Source: Silvanigrella aquatica (GTDB lineage Bacteria; Bdellovibrionota_B; Oligoflexia; Silvanigrellales; Silvanigrellaceae). From it: DNA of 64,000 nucleotides. Positions within the stretch are counted from its first letter, which is position 1. The number at the start of each line of letters is the position of its first letter. The notes beneath the pieces were generated by a model. That model saw only the letters and a list, made by a program, of their open reading frames with translations, ran no database searches and was not told where the DNA came from. The DNA is taken from contig NZ_CP017834.1 of the NCBI RefSeq assembly GCF_001907975.1, positions 1,943,338 to 2,007,337 on the forward strand. The letters are read 5' to 3'. Below are positions 27,256 through 36,301 of this stretch, one piece after another. The position numbers were made by a program, and so were the translations under genes.

Positions 27256-27558
27256 TTATTTTATTTTATTAAATGTTATTTCAAAATTATACCCTATAAA
27301 AACTGACACTTGAGCCATAACCATAAGAGAAATATCTTCTGTTTCATCCATTAACCTCTTATAATCTTTATTAGTAAGGTCAATATATTTGCAAAAGTCA
27401 TTCTTATTCATATTCTTTTCATTTAAAAAAGAATTTATTTCTTTAATTAAACTCCTCTTAGCTTGGGTATAATTACTCTTAACACCGAACCATTTTTTTT
27501 CCAATTCAGAATCAGAGTCATGCTTAGCAAGTGTAAAGGTTTTATTTTTTTCAGCCAT
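27256..27558 (-). CDS. Small HTH (XRE-like) protein
   Basis: 100 residues from ATG 27558 (MAEKNKTF), with a purine-rich GAAAGA upstream; ATG 27576 is an alternative. The C-terminal half (SFLNEKNMNKNDFCKYI, then SLMVMAQVSVFIGYNFEITF) matches the helix layout of short Cro/cI-type or HigA antitoxin-like DNA-binding proteins. No toxin partner is next to it: the zinc-ribbon gene faces it and a thioesterase lies upstream. DNA binding is inference. Confidence 0.5.
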   Translation of the reverse strand: MAEKNKTFTLAKHDSDSELEKKWFGVKSNYTQAKRSLIKEINSFLNEKNMNKNDFCKYIDLTNKDYKRLMDETEDISLMVMAQVSVFIGYNFEITFNKIK

Positions 27559-27641
27559 ATAAAATCTTTCTTTCATTTTTAAAATACCTATTTTTATTGA
27601 ACTTATCTAATAATATATATACTATTTGTCAATTAATTAAT

Positions 27642-28070
27642 TTATAAACTGATTGGCTCAGAAACAAAATATTTTTCAACAAGATTTTTAAATTCTTCGG
27701 GTAGTTTTAATATTTTATTTTTCTTAAAATGAAATCCGACTAACTTCACATTGCCAATTGCTGAAATAATATTTTTGTCGGTATTATAAACCACGGAATT
27801 TATTTTAACAGAGCATAAATTCAAATCAAAAAAACAGGATGTGATTTTAATATTATCTAAAAAATGAAGCTCTGATTTATAATAAAAATGAATTTCATTA
27901 ACAATTAAAGAACATTCTTCCTGTCCTATGGATAATTCATTTAAACCATATTTTTCGAATAAAGAACAGCGAGCATCATGGACAAGGGTCACCAAGCGAT
28001 CGTGCCCCACATGATTGCCATAATTTAAATCACCTATACGCATTTGATAGTACTTTTCATTTGGATTCAT
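27642..28070 (-). CDS. Acyl-CoA thioesterase, hotdog (4HBT) fold
   Basis: 142 residues with the 4HBT layout: Y-MRIGDLNYGNHVGHDRLVTLVHDAR resembles the YbgC/FadM start with its Asp-x3-HVNN-type site (here GNHVGHD), followed by beta strands FYYKSELHFLDNIKI and SVVYNTDKNIISAIGNVKLVGF. Such enzymes cleave acyl-CoA thioesters in the cytoplasm. The usual Asp-His pair is only partly recognisable, so the substrate is uncertain. It stands alone between the HTH gene and the DsrE cluster. Confidence 0.75.
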   Translation of the reverse strand: MNPNEKYYQMRIGDLNYGNHVGHDRLVTLVHDARCSLFEKYGLNELSIGQEECSLIVNEIHFYYKSELHFLDNIKITSCFFDLNLCSVKINSVVYNTDKNIISAIGNVKLVGFHFKKNKILKLPEEFKNLVEKYFVSEPISL

Positions 28071-28194
28071 ATGATTTCCATTTTTAAATAAAGGTTAATA
28101 TAATAACACGTATCAAAAATAATTTACACACAACACGAAATAAAATTAGGGAGTAAATTATGAAAAATCAAATTTTAAAAATATTTTTTTAATT

Positions 28195-28578
28195 CTACCA
28201 ATGCAAAATATGATTATATTTAGAAAATAATTGAGGACATTCTTTTACAGATATTTTTTGAGCACCTGTTAAAAAATTTTCAATTTCTATACCGCGTTCC
28301 ACAGCGTCTTCAGATATATAAAATACCATCACACCTTTTTCCATAATTTTAGCAATGTCATTTGCAATGTGAGGAGGTTGGGTTTGTCTTTTTTGACCGA
28401 ACATAAGACCGGAAGCATTTTGCTTTATTGATAAATAATTTATGGCATGACCTCTTAATAAAATATCTATGTTACCCCCGGCATCTTTTAAAATATGGCT
28501 GAGCCAAATAATGGTGTCGTCTTGTTCCTCTAAAGTACCACGATAAGCCGACTCAACAATTTGCAAAATCTTTTTCAT
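28195..28578 (-). CDS. DsrE-family protein (third gene of cluster)
   Basis: About 127 residues from ATG 28578, with AAAGAG 7 bases upstream; a GTG at 28602 overlapping the previous stop (GTGA) is the alternative. KILQIVESAYRGTLEEQDDTIIWLSHIL and GVMVFYISEDAVERGI fit the DsrE/DsrF-like sulfur-relay fold. There is no obvious persulfide Cys at the canonical place apart from the late Cys in VKECPQLF. It is last in a three-gene minus-strand cluster of the same superfamily. Confidence 0.7.
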   Translation of the reverse strand: MKKILQIVESAYRGTLEEQDDTIIWLSHILKDAGGNIDILLRGHAINYLSIKQNASGLMFGQKRQTQPPHIANDIAKIMEKGVMVFYISEDAVERGIEIENFLTGAQKISVKECPQLFSKYNHILHW

Positions 28579-28598
28579 ATTCACACTCTTTTTAATTC

Positions 28599-29012
28599 TC
28601 ACCGGGTGGGAATGACTAAAACATTATCTGAGTTTTCTATAAATTTAAGCAGCTCAGTGGGGCCATTGCGACGCATTTCGGGAGCATATTCACCAGCACC
28701 CCGTTCATCGACGCAAAAGCCGCACTGAACCCAATCTATTTTAGAACCTGAGATTTTTGCCTGCTCATAAATTGCGGCTATCCAGTCTTTTGTTGTGGGG
28801 TGATCTTCCTCTTCAACGCTACGGCCATGCACAGGATTGGAATGGGGTTTTTGACCCGCAAAGGCTAAGGAAACAGCGCCCTCATAGGCAAAGACATTAA
28901 CATCAATTCCTTTATTAACGGCAATACCTATTAGACGCAAAGCTGTTGTGCTGCGCGCACTTTCAAAGGGAGGATCCATTAACACAAAAGTTAATTTTTT
29001 CTTGGTCGACAT
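28599..29012 (-). CDS. DsrE/DsrF (TusD-like) sulfur-relay protein
   Basis: 137 residues. LTFVLMDPPFESARSTTALRLIGIAV and VNVFAYEGAV are the DsrE-type strand-helix start, and IDWVQCGFCVDERGAG carries two cysteines where TusD/DsrE has its acceptor Cys. Such proteins pass persulfide sulfur or modulate it in thio-modification or sulfur oxidation. Its stop lies next to the start of the following DsrE gene. Whether the cluster is TusBCD (tRNA thiolation) or a DsrEFH-type unit cannot be decided here. Confidence 0.8.
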   Translation of the reverse strand: MSTKKKLTFVLMDPPFESARSTTALRLIGIAVNKGIDVNVFAYEGAVSLAFAGQKPHSNPVHGRSVEEEDHPTTKDWIAAIYEQAKISGSKIDWVQCGFCVDERGAGEYAPEMRRNGPTELLKFIENSDNVLVIPTR

Positions 29013-29030
29013 AGCTATATCCTTGAACTA

Positions 29031-29363
29031 TTAAGAATGCCATATAACCTTTGTCTTAGTTAATAATTGCTCAATAATAAAATCCAAATGAGATATCATA
29101 ATTCCCTCTAAAATATTTTCTTTGCCTAAGCCTCGTTCCTTTAAAGAAAAATCATCAACATAAATAGGAATATCTGATGAAATTAAATTTGAAATAGAAT
29201 TAAAATTAGGAATATTTTTTCTTAAAGAAAAAACTGCATTTTGCAGAAAAAATAATTTTACATTATTTTTTTGTAACTTTAAATTAAGCGCGAGATAATA
29301 AAAATTATTAATATTTCCTGAATCAAAATGATCTGTTGACGAAATTAATAAATATTGATCCAT
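29031..29363 (-). CDS. DsrE/TusB-like small protein (first gene of cluster)
   Basis: 110 residues. NNFYYLALNLKLQKNNVKLFFLQNAV and IPIYVDDFSLKERGL and the ending KTKVIWHS fit the DsrE/DsrH/TusB superfamily, where the middle segment carries the functional loop. No cysteine is visible in that loop, as in some TusB-like structural subunits. It lies 18 bases upstream of the next DsrE gene, so the three form one transcript. Confidence 0.6.
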   Translation of the reverse strand: MDQYLLISSTDHFDSGNINNFYYLALNLKLQKNNVKLFFLQNAVFSLRKNIPNFNSISNLISSDIPIYVDDFSLKERGLGKENILEGIMISHLDFIIEQLLTKTKVIWHS

Positions 29364-29407
29364 AAGAAAAAGATCGCCTTTATTTTAATTAAAGTACTAA
29401 TTTTATA

Positions 29408-30268
29408 TTAGTGGCTTTTAATCCAATCAAGCATTTGTTTGAGAGCATCATCGGAGGCATCTTTATTATAAGTAGGTCTGTAATCTGCAAAAAAACCGTG
29501 ATCCGCATCGGGATAAAGTATGATTTTAGAACCACTGCTGCCTTTATCTAATACTTCTTCCATTTGTTCCACATGTTCTTTGGTAATATAAGTATCTTTT
29601 CCACCATATAATCCAAGAACAGGAACCTTTAAAGTTGCCGCAATATCAATAGGCATTTGAGGTGCTTTTTGATTTCCTTGTTGTGGTCCTGGAACGAGAG
29701 GACCGTACCACGCAATGGCCGATTTGATTTTAGGATTATGTGCGGCATAAAGCCAAGTTGCTTTACCACCCCAACAAAAACCTGTCATAGTTATTTTATC
29801 TAAATTGGCACGTTTTGTTGATCCTAAATATTTTACAGTGGCATCGAGATCCCCATTAACTTGCTCGTTAGTTACTTTAGAAACAACCTTAGCTATAATA
29901 TCTGGAATTTCTTTTATTTTAGTCACATCACCTTGGCGATAATAAAGATCGGGGGCAATGGCAAAAAAACCAAGTTTGGCAAAGCGTCTGCAAAGATCTC
30001 GAATAAATTCATGCAAACCAAAAATCTCATGGCTGATCATTAAAACTGGAAACGGTCCTGTTCCTTTAGGCATGGCTTGATAAGCTGGAATTTTTAATTT
30101 TCCAACAGGAATTTTCACATCTTTCGCTTCAATTCCTTCGGTATCGGTCATAATTGCTGAGTGAGCAATAGGTAACACAGCCAATGCGAATCCGGCAGCG
30201 GCAACAGTTTTATAAACAAAGTCTCTTCGATTCATTTGATTGCTCTGTGAACTTAAGTCTTTATCCAT
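29408..30268 (-). CDS. Tat-exported dienelactone hydrolase family enzyme
   Basis: 286 residues from ATG 30268, which has AAGGAA about 8 bases upstream; the longer open frame adds 25 unlikely residues. A twin-arginine signal is visible (NRRDFVYKTVAAAGFALAVLP). The catalytic set of dienelactone hydrolases is present: nucleophile Cys in GFCWGG, Asp in YGGKDTYI and His in DADHGFF, with ISHEIFGLHEFIRD near the front. It probably acts on a lactone or ester in the periplasm. It follows the sensor-kinase gene on the same strand but with a clear gap. Confidence 0.88.
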   Translation of the reverse strand: MDKDLSSQSNQMNRRDFVYKTVAAAGFALAVLPIAHSAIMTDTEGIEAKDVKIPVGKLKIPAYQAMPKGTGPFPVLMISHEIFGLHEFIRDLCRRFAKLGFFAIAPDLYYRQGDVTKIKEIPDIIAKVVSKVTNEQVNGDLDATVKYLGSTKRANLDKITMTGFCWGGKATWLYAAHNPKIKSAIAWYGPLVPGPQQGNQKAPQMPIDIAATLKVPVLGLYGGKDTYITKEHVEQMEEVLDKGSSGSKIILYPDADHGFFADYRPTYNKDASDDALKQMLDWIKSH

Positions 30269-30352
30269 GTGATAAATTCCTTGGCAATAAGGTTGAATAA
30301 AAAAACAAATATATAAATAAAAACATCTGCACAAAAGTAACAAAAAAAATTA

Positions 30353-31804
30353 TCAAAATATTGTAAGTAAGTCAATTTTCTTTTTACTTGGATTTTTAGG
30401 TAACATAATTGTAAATACACTTCCTACGCCTACTTCACTGCGTAAAGAGATAGAACCACCATGCGCTTGGACAACATGTTTTACAATAGCGAGACCTAAA
30501 CCGGAACCACCGCCTAAACGATTGTGTGATTTATCGACGCGATAAAAGCGTTCGAAGGCGCGAATACGAGAGTGATTTGGAATTCCAATACCGGTATCTT
30601 CTAGAAATATAATATGATGTGTTTCATTTTTACGAACACTAATTTTAACTATACCACCAGGGCGATTGTATTTTACAGCATTATCAACTAAGTTAACAAG
30701 AACAGAATCAAAGCGTTGTGCGTCAACATATATTTCTTCAATTTCGGGATCCACATCGGAAAGAATTTCGACTTCAGCTTGTTTTGCTTTGGGCAAAATA
30801 TTTTCGACAACTCTCCGTAGTCCTTCTTGAATATTATAGGGTTTAATAACTAAGGTTAAGGAACCCGATTCTAATCCTGTTACGATAAGCATTTCATCAA
30901 TTAATTTGGTTAAATTTTCCGAGTTTCTAACAATAACAGATAAAAAATTTTGTGCTGTTTCGTTATTTAAAAGAACAGGGAGATCTTGAATAATTTCGGC
31001 ATAACCTCGAATGGCGGCAATAGGTGTTTTTAATTCGTGACTCACATTGGCAAAAAATTCGCGACGGATTTCTTCTCCCTTATGAATATCTGTTAAATCA
31101 AAAAGAAAAATCATAAATACAGGTTTTTGCTGTTCCGATTGCAAGACCACGATTTTGACGCGCACACGACGAATTTCGGGACCATCTAAATGCAAGGACT
31201 CAATAATTTGCGCTTGAATAGATTGATTTTCTTTAATATCTTGAATCATTTTTTGGATAATTGCAGAAAGTTCTACGCTACGTAAAACTTCAATCACATC
31301 ACGATCGGTTACGTCAGAATACCAGCCAATCCAACGCCGCACCGTATTATTAACTTTTAATATTTTTCCTTCATGATTGACAATGACAACGCCTTCACCA
31401 ATGGCCGCAAATATTTCATCTAATCGTGAGGTTTGTTCGCGCGCTTCCAAAATACTGCCACGCATTCTTTTCGCCATGTCTTGCACAGCACGCGCAATTC
31501 TTGAAAATTCATCATTACCAACAATGGGAAGGCTATCAATTCCCGCATCAAATCCACCATGACGCGTAAGCTGCATAAGAGAATGAGTAGGTTTATCGAC
31601 AAGAATATATAAAATAAAATAACAATAAAGTAAAAATAAAGGTAACACAAAAAACAAAGGTAAAAAATGATAAAGTACCAATGAAAAAATAGTTCCAATA
31701 ATAACACCCAAAAAAATACGCTGTTTTACAGTGCTTGGATAAAACACAGATATCAAAGGTCGTAAATTCGCTTTTACATTAATAAAATGCGATTTAAAAC
31801 TCAC
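30353..31804 (-). CDS. PhoR-like sensor histidine kinase (no regulator adjacent)
   Basis: 483 residues. Two transmembrane stretches (about 28-70), a HAMP-like segment, a PAS domain (SRLDEIFAAIGEGVVIVNHEG), HisKA (FFANVSHELKTPIAAIRGYAE with the phospho-His) and HATPase (NLVDNAVKYN, EDTGIGIP, GLGLAIVKHVVQAHGG). The domain order matches PhoR-type kinases, with almost no periplasmic loop. Its ATG overlaps the end of dtd by four bases (ATGA). No response regulator is next to it. Confidence 0.9.
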   Translation of the reverse strand: MSFKSHFINVKANLRPLISVFYPSTVKQRIFLGVIIGTIFSLVLYHFLPLFFVLPLFLLYCYFILYILVDKPTHSLMQLTRHGGFDAGIDSLPIVGNDEFSRIARAVQDMAKRMRGSILEAREQTSRLDEIFAAIGEGVVIVNHEGKILKVNNTVRRWIGWYSDVTDRDVIEVLRSVELSAIIQKMIQDIKENQSIQAQIIESLHLDGPEIRRVRVKIVVLQSEQQKPVFMIFLFDLTDIHKGEEIRREFFANVSHELKTPIAAIRGYAEIIQDLPVLLNNETAQNFLSVIVRNSENLTKLIDEMLIVTGLESGSLTLVIKPYNIQEGLRRVVENILPKAKQAEVEILSDVDPEIEEIYVDAQRFDSVLVNLVDNAVKYNRPGGIVKISVRKNETHHIIFLEDTGIGIPNHSRIRAFERFYRVDKSHNRLGGGSGLGLAIVKHVVQAHGGSISLRSEVGVGSVFTIMLPKNPSKKKIDLLTIF

Positions 31805-32328
31805 ATAATCCCCTTTATTCCTGAATCAAAAACCAATGTAACAGGTCCATCGTTGCAAAAGGATACTTTCATATCTGCTGCAAACACACCGCTATAAACC
31901 AAAGATTTTTCATATTTTAAATTGAGTATATCTAAAAATTTTTCATATATGGGTTTTGCCAAAAGTGGTTTGGCGGACATGGTAAAACTGGGACGATTTC
32001 CTTTGCGACAGTCACCAAAAAGAGTGAATTGACTAATGATATATATGCCGCCTCCAAAGTCTTTTACAGACAGGTTCATTTTACCTTCACTGTCTTCAAA
32101 AATCCGTAAAGAAACAAGTTTTTCAGCTAATTTTTCCATGGAGGGAATAAATTGTTTTAAAACATGAGGAACATTTTCTTCAGAAATATCGGCCTGTATT
32201 TCTTTAAATCCTATGCCAAGTAAAATAACAAGACCCTGATCCATTTTTCCTTGGGAATTCCCTTCAATTAAAACTTCGGCATGCTTTGCTCGTTGCACGA
32301 CACAGCGTAGAAATAAATTTTCTAACAT
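31801..32328 (-). CDS. dtd: D-aminoacyl-tRNA deacylase
   Basis: 175 residues, longer than the usual ~145-150 because of an extension in the middle. It starts FLRCVVQRAKHAEVLIEG and holds the two active-site motifs, SQFTLFGDCRKGNRPSF and the C-terminal NDGPVTLVFDS. Dtd hydrolyses D-amino acids and glycine from mischarged tRNA. It is translationally coupled to the sensor-kinase gene downstream. Confidence 0.93.
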   Translation of the reverse strand: MLENLFLRCVVQRAKHAEVLIEGNSQGKMDQGLVILLGIGFKEIQADISEENVPHVLKQFIPSMEKLAEKLVSLRIFEDSEGKMNLSVKDFGGGIYIISQFTLFGDCRKGNRPSFTMSAKPLLAKPIYEKFLDILNLKYEKSLVYSGVFAADMKVSFCNDGPVTLVFDSGIKGIM

Positions 32329-32344
32329 TTAAAAAAACTCCAAA

Positions 32345-33217
32345 TTATTTATGTCCGATATAAGAAGGATAAGTAAAGAAAATAAAGTGAACCAGATTAA
32401 AGCCAAAATGAATTAATATTGCAGATTCAATTTTAAATGATTTTTGATAAACATATCCATACCAAATTCCTGAAAAAAATGCAAAAATAGCGTATAAAAT
32501 ACCTCCCTGTACATGATTTAAACCAAAGGCTACAGAGGTCAATACTATGGCAAAAATATCTGCCCCTTTTTTCATTTTTAAATTTTTACTGAGAAAATCG
32601 AATAGATTTTTTTGTAAAAAGCCTCTAAAAAAAGCTTCTTCAGCAACACAGGTTAAAAGTAAATTATTAATAATAAAAAGATATGTATCACTAGGAATTT
32701 TATAATTAATTTTTACAAAATGAGACAGCAATGCGGGAGTGAGTAAAAATAAGAGTAAAGTAATTAAGGGCAGTGGAAATTCTTTTATAGTTTGAAACCA
32801 ATCACTTAACTTTTTTGACTTTTTTATTAAAAATGCGGTTAATATAATTCCACAAACGGATTTTTCAATTTCAATTGACATCCAAAATGGTTTTGACAAG
32901 GGGCTAAATGTGACGCCTTGAAAAATAGGGATGGATTTTGACTCTGGAATTATTTTTAAAATTACAACCGTTATAAAAGTAGCAATTACCAATAATAATG
33001 CAAATTTTAAAAAATTATTTTTTACAGACGTATAATAGTAACATGAAAAAGAAAATAAAATAATTAAGAGTAAGGAAGGATAAGAAATATATCCTAAAAA
33101 AAATGTTATAAATGAAAAAATAATTGCAATGGTAACAGAAATTTCTACTTTACTAAACAACCAAATAGAAAGGGAAGAAATTCCAATGAGGAACAATAAA
33201 ACTTCCGCTCCAAGCAT
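32345..33217 (-). CDS. CPBP-family intramembrane metalloprotease
   Basis: 290 residues, about eight hydrophobic segments. Motif 1 EEAFFRGFLQ, motif 2 FGLNHVQGG and motif 3 HFGFNLVHF are all present, so the metal-binding Glu, Glu and His residues appear intact, unlike the first CPBP protein of the window. Related enzymes process prenylated proteins, bacteriocins or, in some bacteria, C-terminal sorting signals. It starts 16 bases upstream of dtd and follows the terminator behind hemL. Confidence 0.85.
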   Translation of the reverse strand: MLGAEVLLFLIGISSLSIWLFSKVEISVTIAIIFSFITFFLGYISYPSLLLIILFSFSCYYYTSVKNNFLKFALLLVIATFITVVILKIIPESKSIPIFQGVTFSPLSKPFWMSIEIEKSVCGIILTAFLIKKSKKLSDWFQTIKEFPLPLITLLLFLLTPALLSHFVKINYKIPSDTYLFIINNLLLTCVAEEAFFRGFLQKNLFDFLSKNLKMKKGADIFAIVLTSVAFGLNHVQGGILYAIFAFFSGIWYGYVYQKSFKIESAILIHFGFNLVHFIFFTYPSYIGHK

Positions 33218-33232
33218 GAATTTATTTCCTTT

Positions 33233-33264
33233 AAAAAAAACACCGCAGTTTTAAGCTACGGTGT
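33233..33264 (-). terminator. Rho-independent terminator after hemL
   Basis: On the minus strand ACACCG pairs with CGGTGT around a 13-base loop containing the hemL stop codon, followed by eight T. It should end the pyrG-hemL transcript. Confidence 0.8.
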
Positions 33265-34561
33265 CTAATTCTTGCTTCACAATTTCAACCATAAGTTGGA
33301 TATCATTTTCTTCTATACAAGTACTTAAAAAGCCGACTTCATAGCCACTTGGCCCTAAATAAATACCATTTTGTAACCAAGAATGATAAACTTTATTAAA
33401 CATATTCATATTTGTCGAAGAAACTTCAGCAAAATTTTGTGGAGGAACATTTGTTCCAAAAAAGAAGCAGAAAAAAGACCCTATACGCACAAAACTCACC
33501 TGTGCTTTTTCAATATAGGGGGTTAATAATTTAGCAACAATTTTGTCTAAATATTTACCCAAGTTTTCAAGCTTTTCAAAGGCATTTTGCTTTTCCATTT
33601 CGCAAAGAGTAGCATATCCTGCTACCATCGCAAGAGGATTTCCCGATAAAGTTCCCGCTTGATAAGCGTTACCTAAGGGAGAAATGGTTTGCATAATTTC
33701 TTTTTTACCACCATAAGCTGCCGCCGGAACACCGCCGCCCACAATTTTACCAAACGTCCAAAGATCGGGTTGAACATTAAAATAGGTAGCACTACCGCCA
33801 CGCGATAAACGGAAACCAGTCATCACTTCATCAAAAATGAGAACAGAACCATTTTCTTTTGTTACTTTACGTAAAAATTCTAAAAATCCAGGCTTTGGTA
33901 AAACAAGACCCATATTAGCTGCTACGGGTTCAATAATAACAGCAGCAATGTCATTGCCATATTGCGCAAAAATCTCACGAATACTTTGTTCGCTATTATA
34001 AATTCCTGTCAAAGTGTCTTGAGTTGTTCCTGCTGGAACTCCAGCAGAACTGGTGTTACCTAAAGTAGCTAAACCACTGCCCGCTTTCACAAGAAATTGA
34101 TCGGCATGACCATGGTAACAGCCTTCAAATTTCACAAATTTATTACGATTTGTAGCTGCTCTGGCAGCACGCACAGCGCTCATAGTAGCTTCAGTACCAC
34201 TGCTGACAAAACGCATCATTTCAATACCAGGAATCCATTCTTGAATTTTTTCAGCAAGACGTGTTTCCAATTCCGAAGGAGCGCCAAAAGTAACAGCCTT
34301 GTGAAGTTGTTCTTGCATGGCTTGAATGACGACCGGATGCGAATATCCTAAAATGAGCGGCCCCCAAGAAGAACAAAAATCAACATATTTATTGCCATCG
34401 ATATCAAATAAATTTTTTCCTTGGCCATGGGAAAAAACAAGAGGTGTTCCTCCCACAGAGCGAAAGGAACGCACCGGTGAATTTACGCCACCCGGAAAGA
34501 CTTTACGACTTCGCTCCATAACAGATTCAGATTTTTCATAACTACGTTGAATGGTCTTCAA
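33251..34561 (-). CDS. hemL: Glutamate-1-semialdehyde 2,1-aminomutase
   Basis: 436 residues of the usual length. Motifs include FPGGVNSPVRSF, DFCSSWGPLILGYSHP, FVSSGTEATMSAVRAAR, DEVMTGFR and FGKIVGGGVPAAAYGG with the PLP-binding Lys. HemL makes 5-aminolevulinate in the C5 haem pathway. The start is TTG 34561 with GGGAG 8 bases upstream inside the end of pyrG; the first ATG (residue 15) is an alternative but cuts into conserved sequence. Its end is folded into the terminator. Confidence 0.95.
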   Translation of the reverse strand: MKTIQRSYEKSESVMERSRKVFPGGVNSPVRSFRSVGGTPLVFSHGQGKNLFDIDGNKYVDFCSSWGPLILGYSHPVVIQAMQEQLHKAVTFGAPSELETRLAEKIQEWIPGIEMMRFVSSGTEATMSAVRAARAATNRNKFVKFEGCYHGHADQFLVKAGSGLATLGNTSSAGVPAGTTQDTLTGIYNSEQSIREIFAQYGNDIAAVIIEPVAANMGLVLPKPGFLEFLRKVTKENGSVLIFDEVMTGFRLSRGGSATYFNVQPDLWTFGKIVGGGVPAAAYGGKKEIMQTISPLGNAYQAGTLSGNPLAMVAGYATLCEMEKQNAFEKLENLGKYLDKIVAKLLTPYIEKAQVSFVRIGSFFCFFFGTNVPPQNFAEVSSTNMNMFNKVYHSWLQNGIYLGPSGYEVGFLSTCIEENDIQLMVEIVKQELDTVA

Positions 34562-34564
34562 AAT

Positions 34565-36220
34565 TTAAACTCCCTCTTTTCTTTTTGAATTGACCAATGC
34601 GGCTGCAATAAAATCTCTAAAAAGAGGATGCGGCGCAATAGGGCGACTCTTCAATTCAGGATGGGCTTGACAGCCTAAGAACCAAATATGATTTTCTAAT
34701 TCCATCATTTCAACAAGCGTACCGTCGGGGCTTTCCCCAGAAACGATAAAACCCGATTCTTCAAAACGATTTCTAAATTCCGGATTAAACTCATAGCGAT
34801 GACGATGACGCTCGCTCACACGGTCAGCATGATATGAATCAAATGCTTTTGTATTACGACGCACAATGCAATCGTAAGCACCAAGGCGCATGCTACCGCC
34901 TTTTTTACGCACACCATACTGACTTTCCATCAAATGAATGATTTTATTTTTTGCATTGGCATCGAACTCTTCCGAAGTGGCATCGACAAGACCAAGCGCA
35001 TTGCGCGCGTATTCGAGACACGCCAGCTGCATTCCTAAGCAAATACCAAAAAATGGAACATCATTTTCACGAGCATATTGGATAGCGGCCATTTTACCTA
35101 AAACACCACGATCGCCAAAACCACCTGGAACAAGAATAGCATCATAGCAAGAAAGCATTTCCTTTGCGTTAGAAGCGTTTAATTGTTCAGAATCGATACC
35201 AACTATGTTCACTTGTGATTCGTTCGCTATGCCCGCATGAGTGAGCGCTTCGTACACAGATTTGTAAGAGTCCCTTGTTCCCATATATTTGCCCACAACA
35301 GCAATTTTAAGATCGTGTTTCGGACGCTCAATACATTCAATAATTCGATTCCATTCATCTAAATTCGGTTGTGCTGTCCAAATGCCAAGCAATTCCACAA
35401 TGCGGGAATCGAGCCTTTGCTCATGATAAATAATAGGCATTTTATAAATACTATCCGCATCAAGTGCTTCAAAAACACTTTCTTTCGGTAAATTACAGAA
35501 TGTTGAAATTTTCATACGCACATCAGGAGCCATAGGCTGATCGGCACGGCAAATTAAAATGTCGGGCTGAATCCCAATGGAGCGCAGCTCTTTTACGGAA
35601 TGTTGCGTTGGTTTTGTTTTTAATTCCCCCGCTGCCCGAATATAAGGGACAAGGGTAACATGGATAAAAATAGAATTTTCTTTTCCAACATCGTTGCGAA
35701 ACTGGCGAATTGCTTCGAGAAATGGTAGACTCTCGATATCGCCAATGGTACCGCCAATTTCTACGATGGAAACATCAGCCCCTTCAGACGCAGTGATGAT
35801 GTTTGCTTTGATTTGATCCGTAATATGCGGAATCACTTGTACTGTTCCGCCCAAATAATCGCCACGGCGTTCTTTGCTAATGACGGTATCGTACACTTGT
35901 CCCGAGGTAAAACTATTGCGTTTCGCAAGATTCGCTTTGGTAAAACGTTGATAATGACCCAAATCCAAATCTGTTTCAGCGCCATCATCGGTTACAAAAA
36001 CTTCGCCATGTTGGAAAGGGGACATTGTACCAGGGTCAACGTTAATGTAAGGATCCATTTTCGTCATTGAGACACGTAACCCACGTGTCTCAAGTAGGGC
36101 TCCAATGCTTGCTGCGGCAAGCCCTTTACCTATACTGGAGACGACTCCGCCGGTAACGAATATATATTTTACAGGGTGTTGAGAGAACCGCTTAGGGGCC
36201 TTACTATCATTATGTTGCAT
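34565..36220 (-). CDS. pyrG: CTP synthase
   Basis: 551 residues from ATG 36220, which has CGGAG 8 bases upstream; a TTG at 36241 is less likely. N-terminal amidoligase: [42 protein letters not shown]-terminal class I glutamine amidotransferase: VPGGFGDRG, catalytic Cys in [11 protein letters not shown], and the His/Glu pair in [11 protein letters not shown]. It makes CTP from UTP. hemL follows after 3 bases on the same transcript. Divergent from the unknown gene at 36302. Confidence 0.96.
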   Translation of the reverse strand: MQHNDSKAPKRFSQHPVKYIFVTGGVVSSIGKGLAAASIGALLETRGLRVSMTKMDPYINVDPGTMSPFQHGEVFVTDDGAETDLDLGHYQRFTKANLAKRNSFTSGQVYDTVISKERRGDYLGGTVQVIPHITDQIKANIITASEGADVSIVEIGGTIGDIESLPFLEAIRQFRNDVGKENSIFIHVTLVPYIRAAGELKTKPTQHSVKELRSIGIQPDILICRADQPMAPDVRMKISTFCNLPKESVFEALDADSIYKMPIIYHEQRLDSRIVELLGIWTAQPNLDEWNRIIECIERPKHDLKIAVVGKYMGTRDSYKSVYEALTHAGIANESQVNIVGIDSEQLNASNAKEMLSCYDAILVPGGFGDRGVLGKMAAIQYARENDVPFFGICLGMQLACLEYARNALGLVDATSEEFDANAKNKIIHLMESQYGVRKKGGSMRLGAYDCIVRRNTKAFDSYHADRVSERHRHRYEFNPEFRNRFEESGFIVSGESPDGTLVEMMELENHIWFLGCQAHPELKSRPIAPHPLFRDFIAAALVNSKRKEGV

Positions 36221-36301
36221 TCGACTTACTCCGTTCGACAATCTTGTTTCGACACGGGAACACAGGGTAACACTAACTTATGGTCAGGAGTCAAGATAAC
36301 A

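Noticed and set aside
27256-28070. Toxin-antitoxin pair of the HTH protein and its neighbour
   Set aside because: The gene upstream on the same strand is a 4HBT thioesterase separated by 83 bases, and the gene on the other side faces it. No toxin is adjacent.
28160-28192. Micro-frame MKNQILKIFF with a good GGGAG ribosome-binding site on the plus strand
   Set aside because: Only ten residues, stops just short of the facing DsrE gene end, and has no downstream gene to regulate. It may be the start of a deleted gene, but there is no way to tell.
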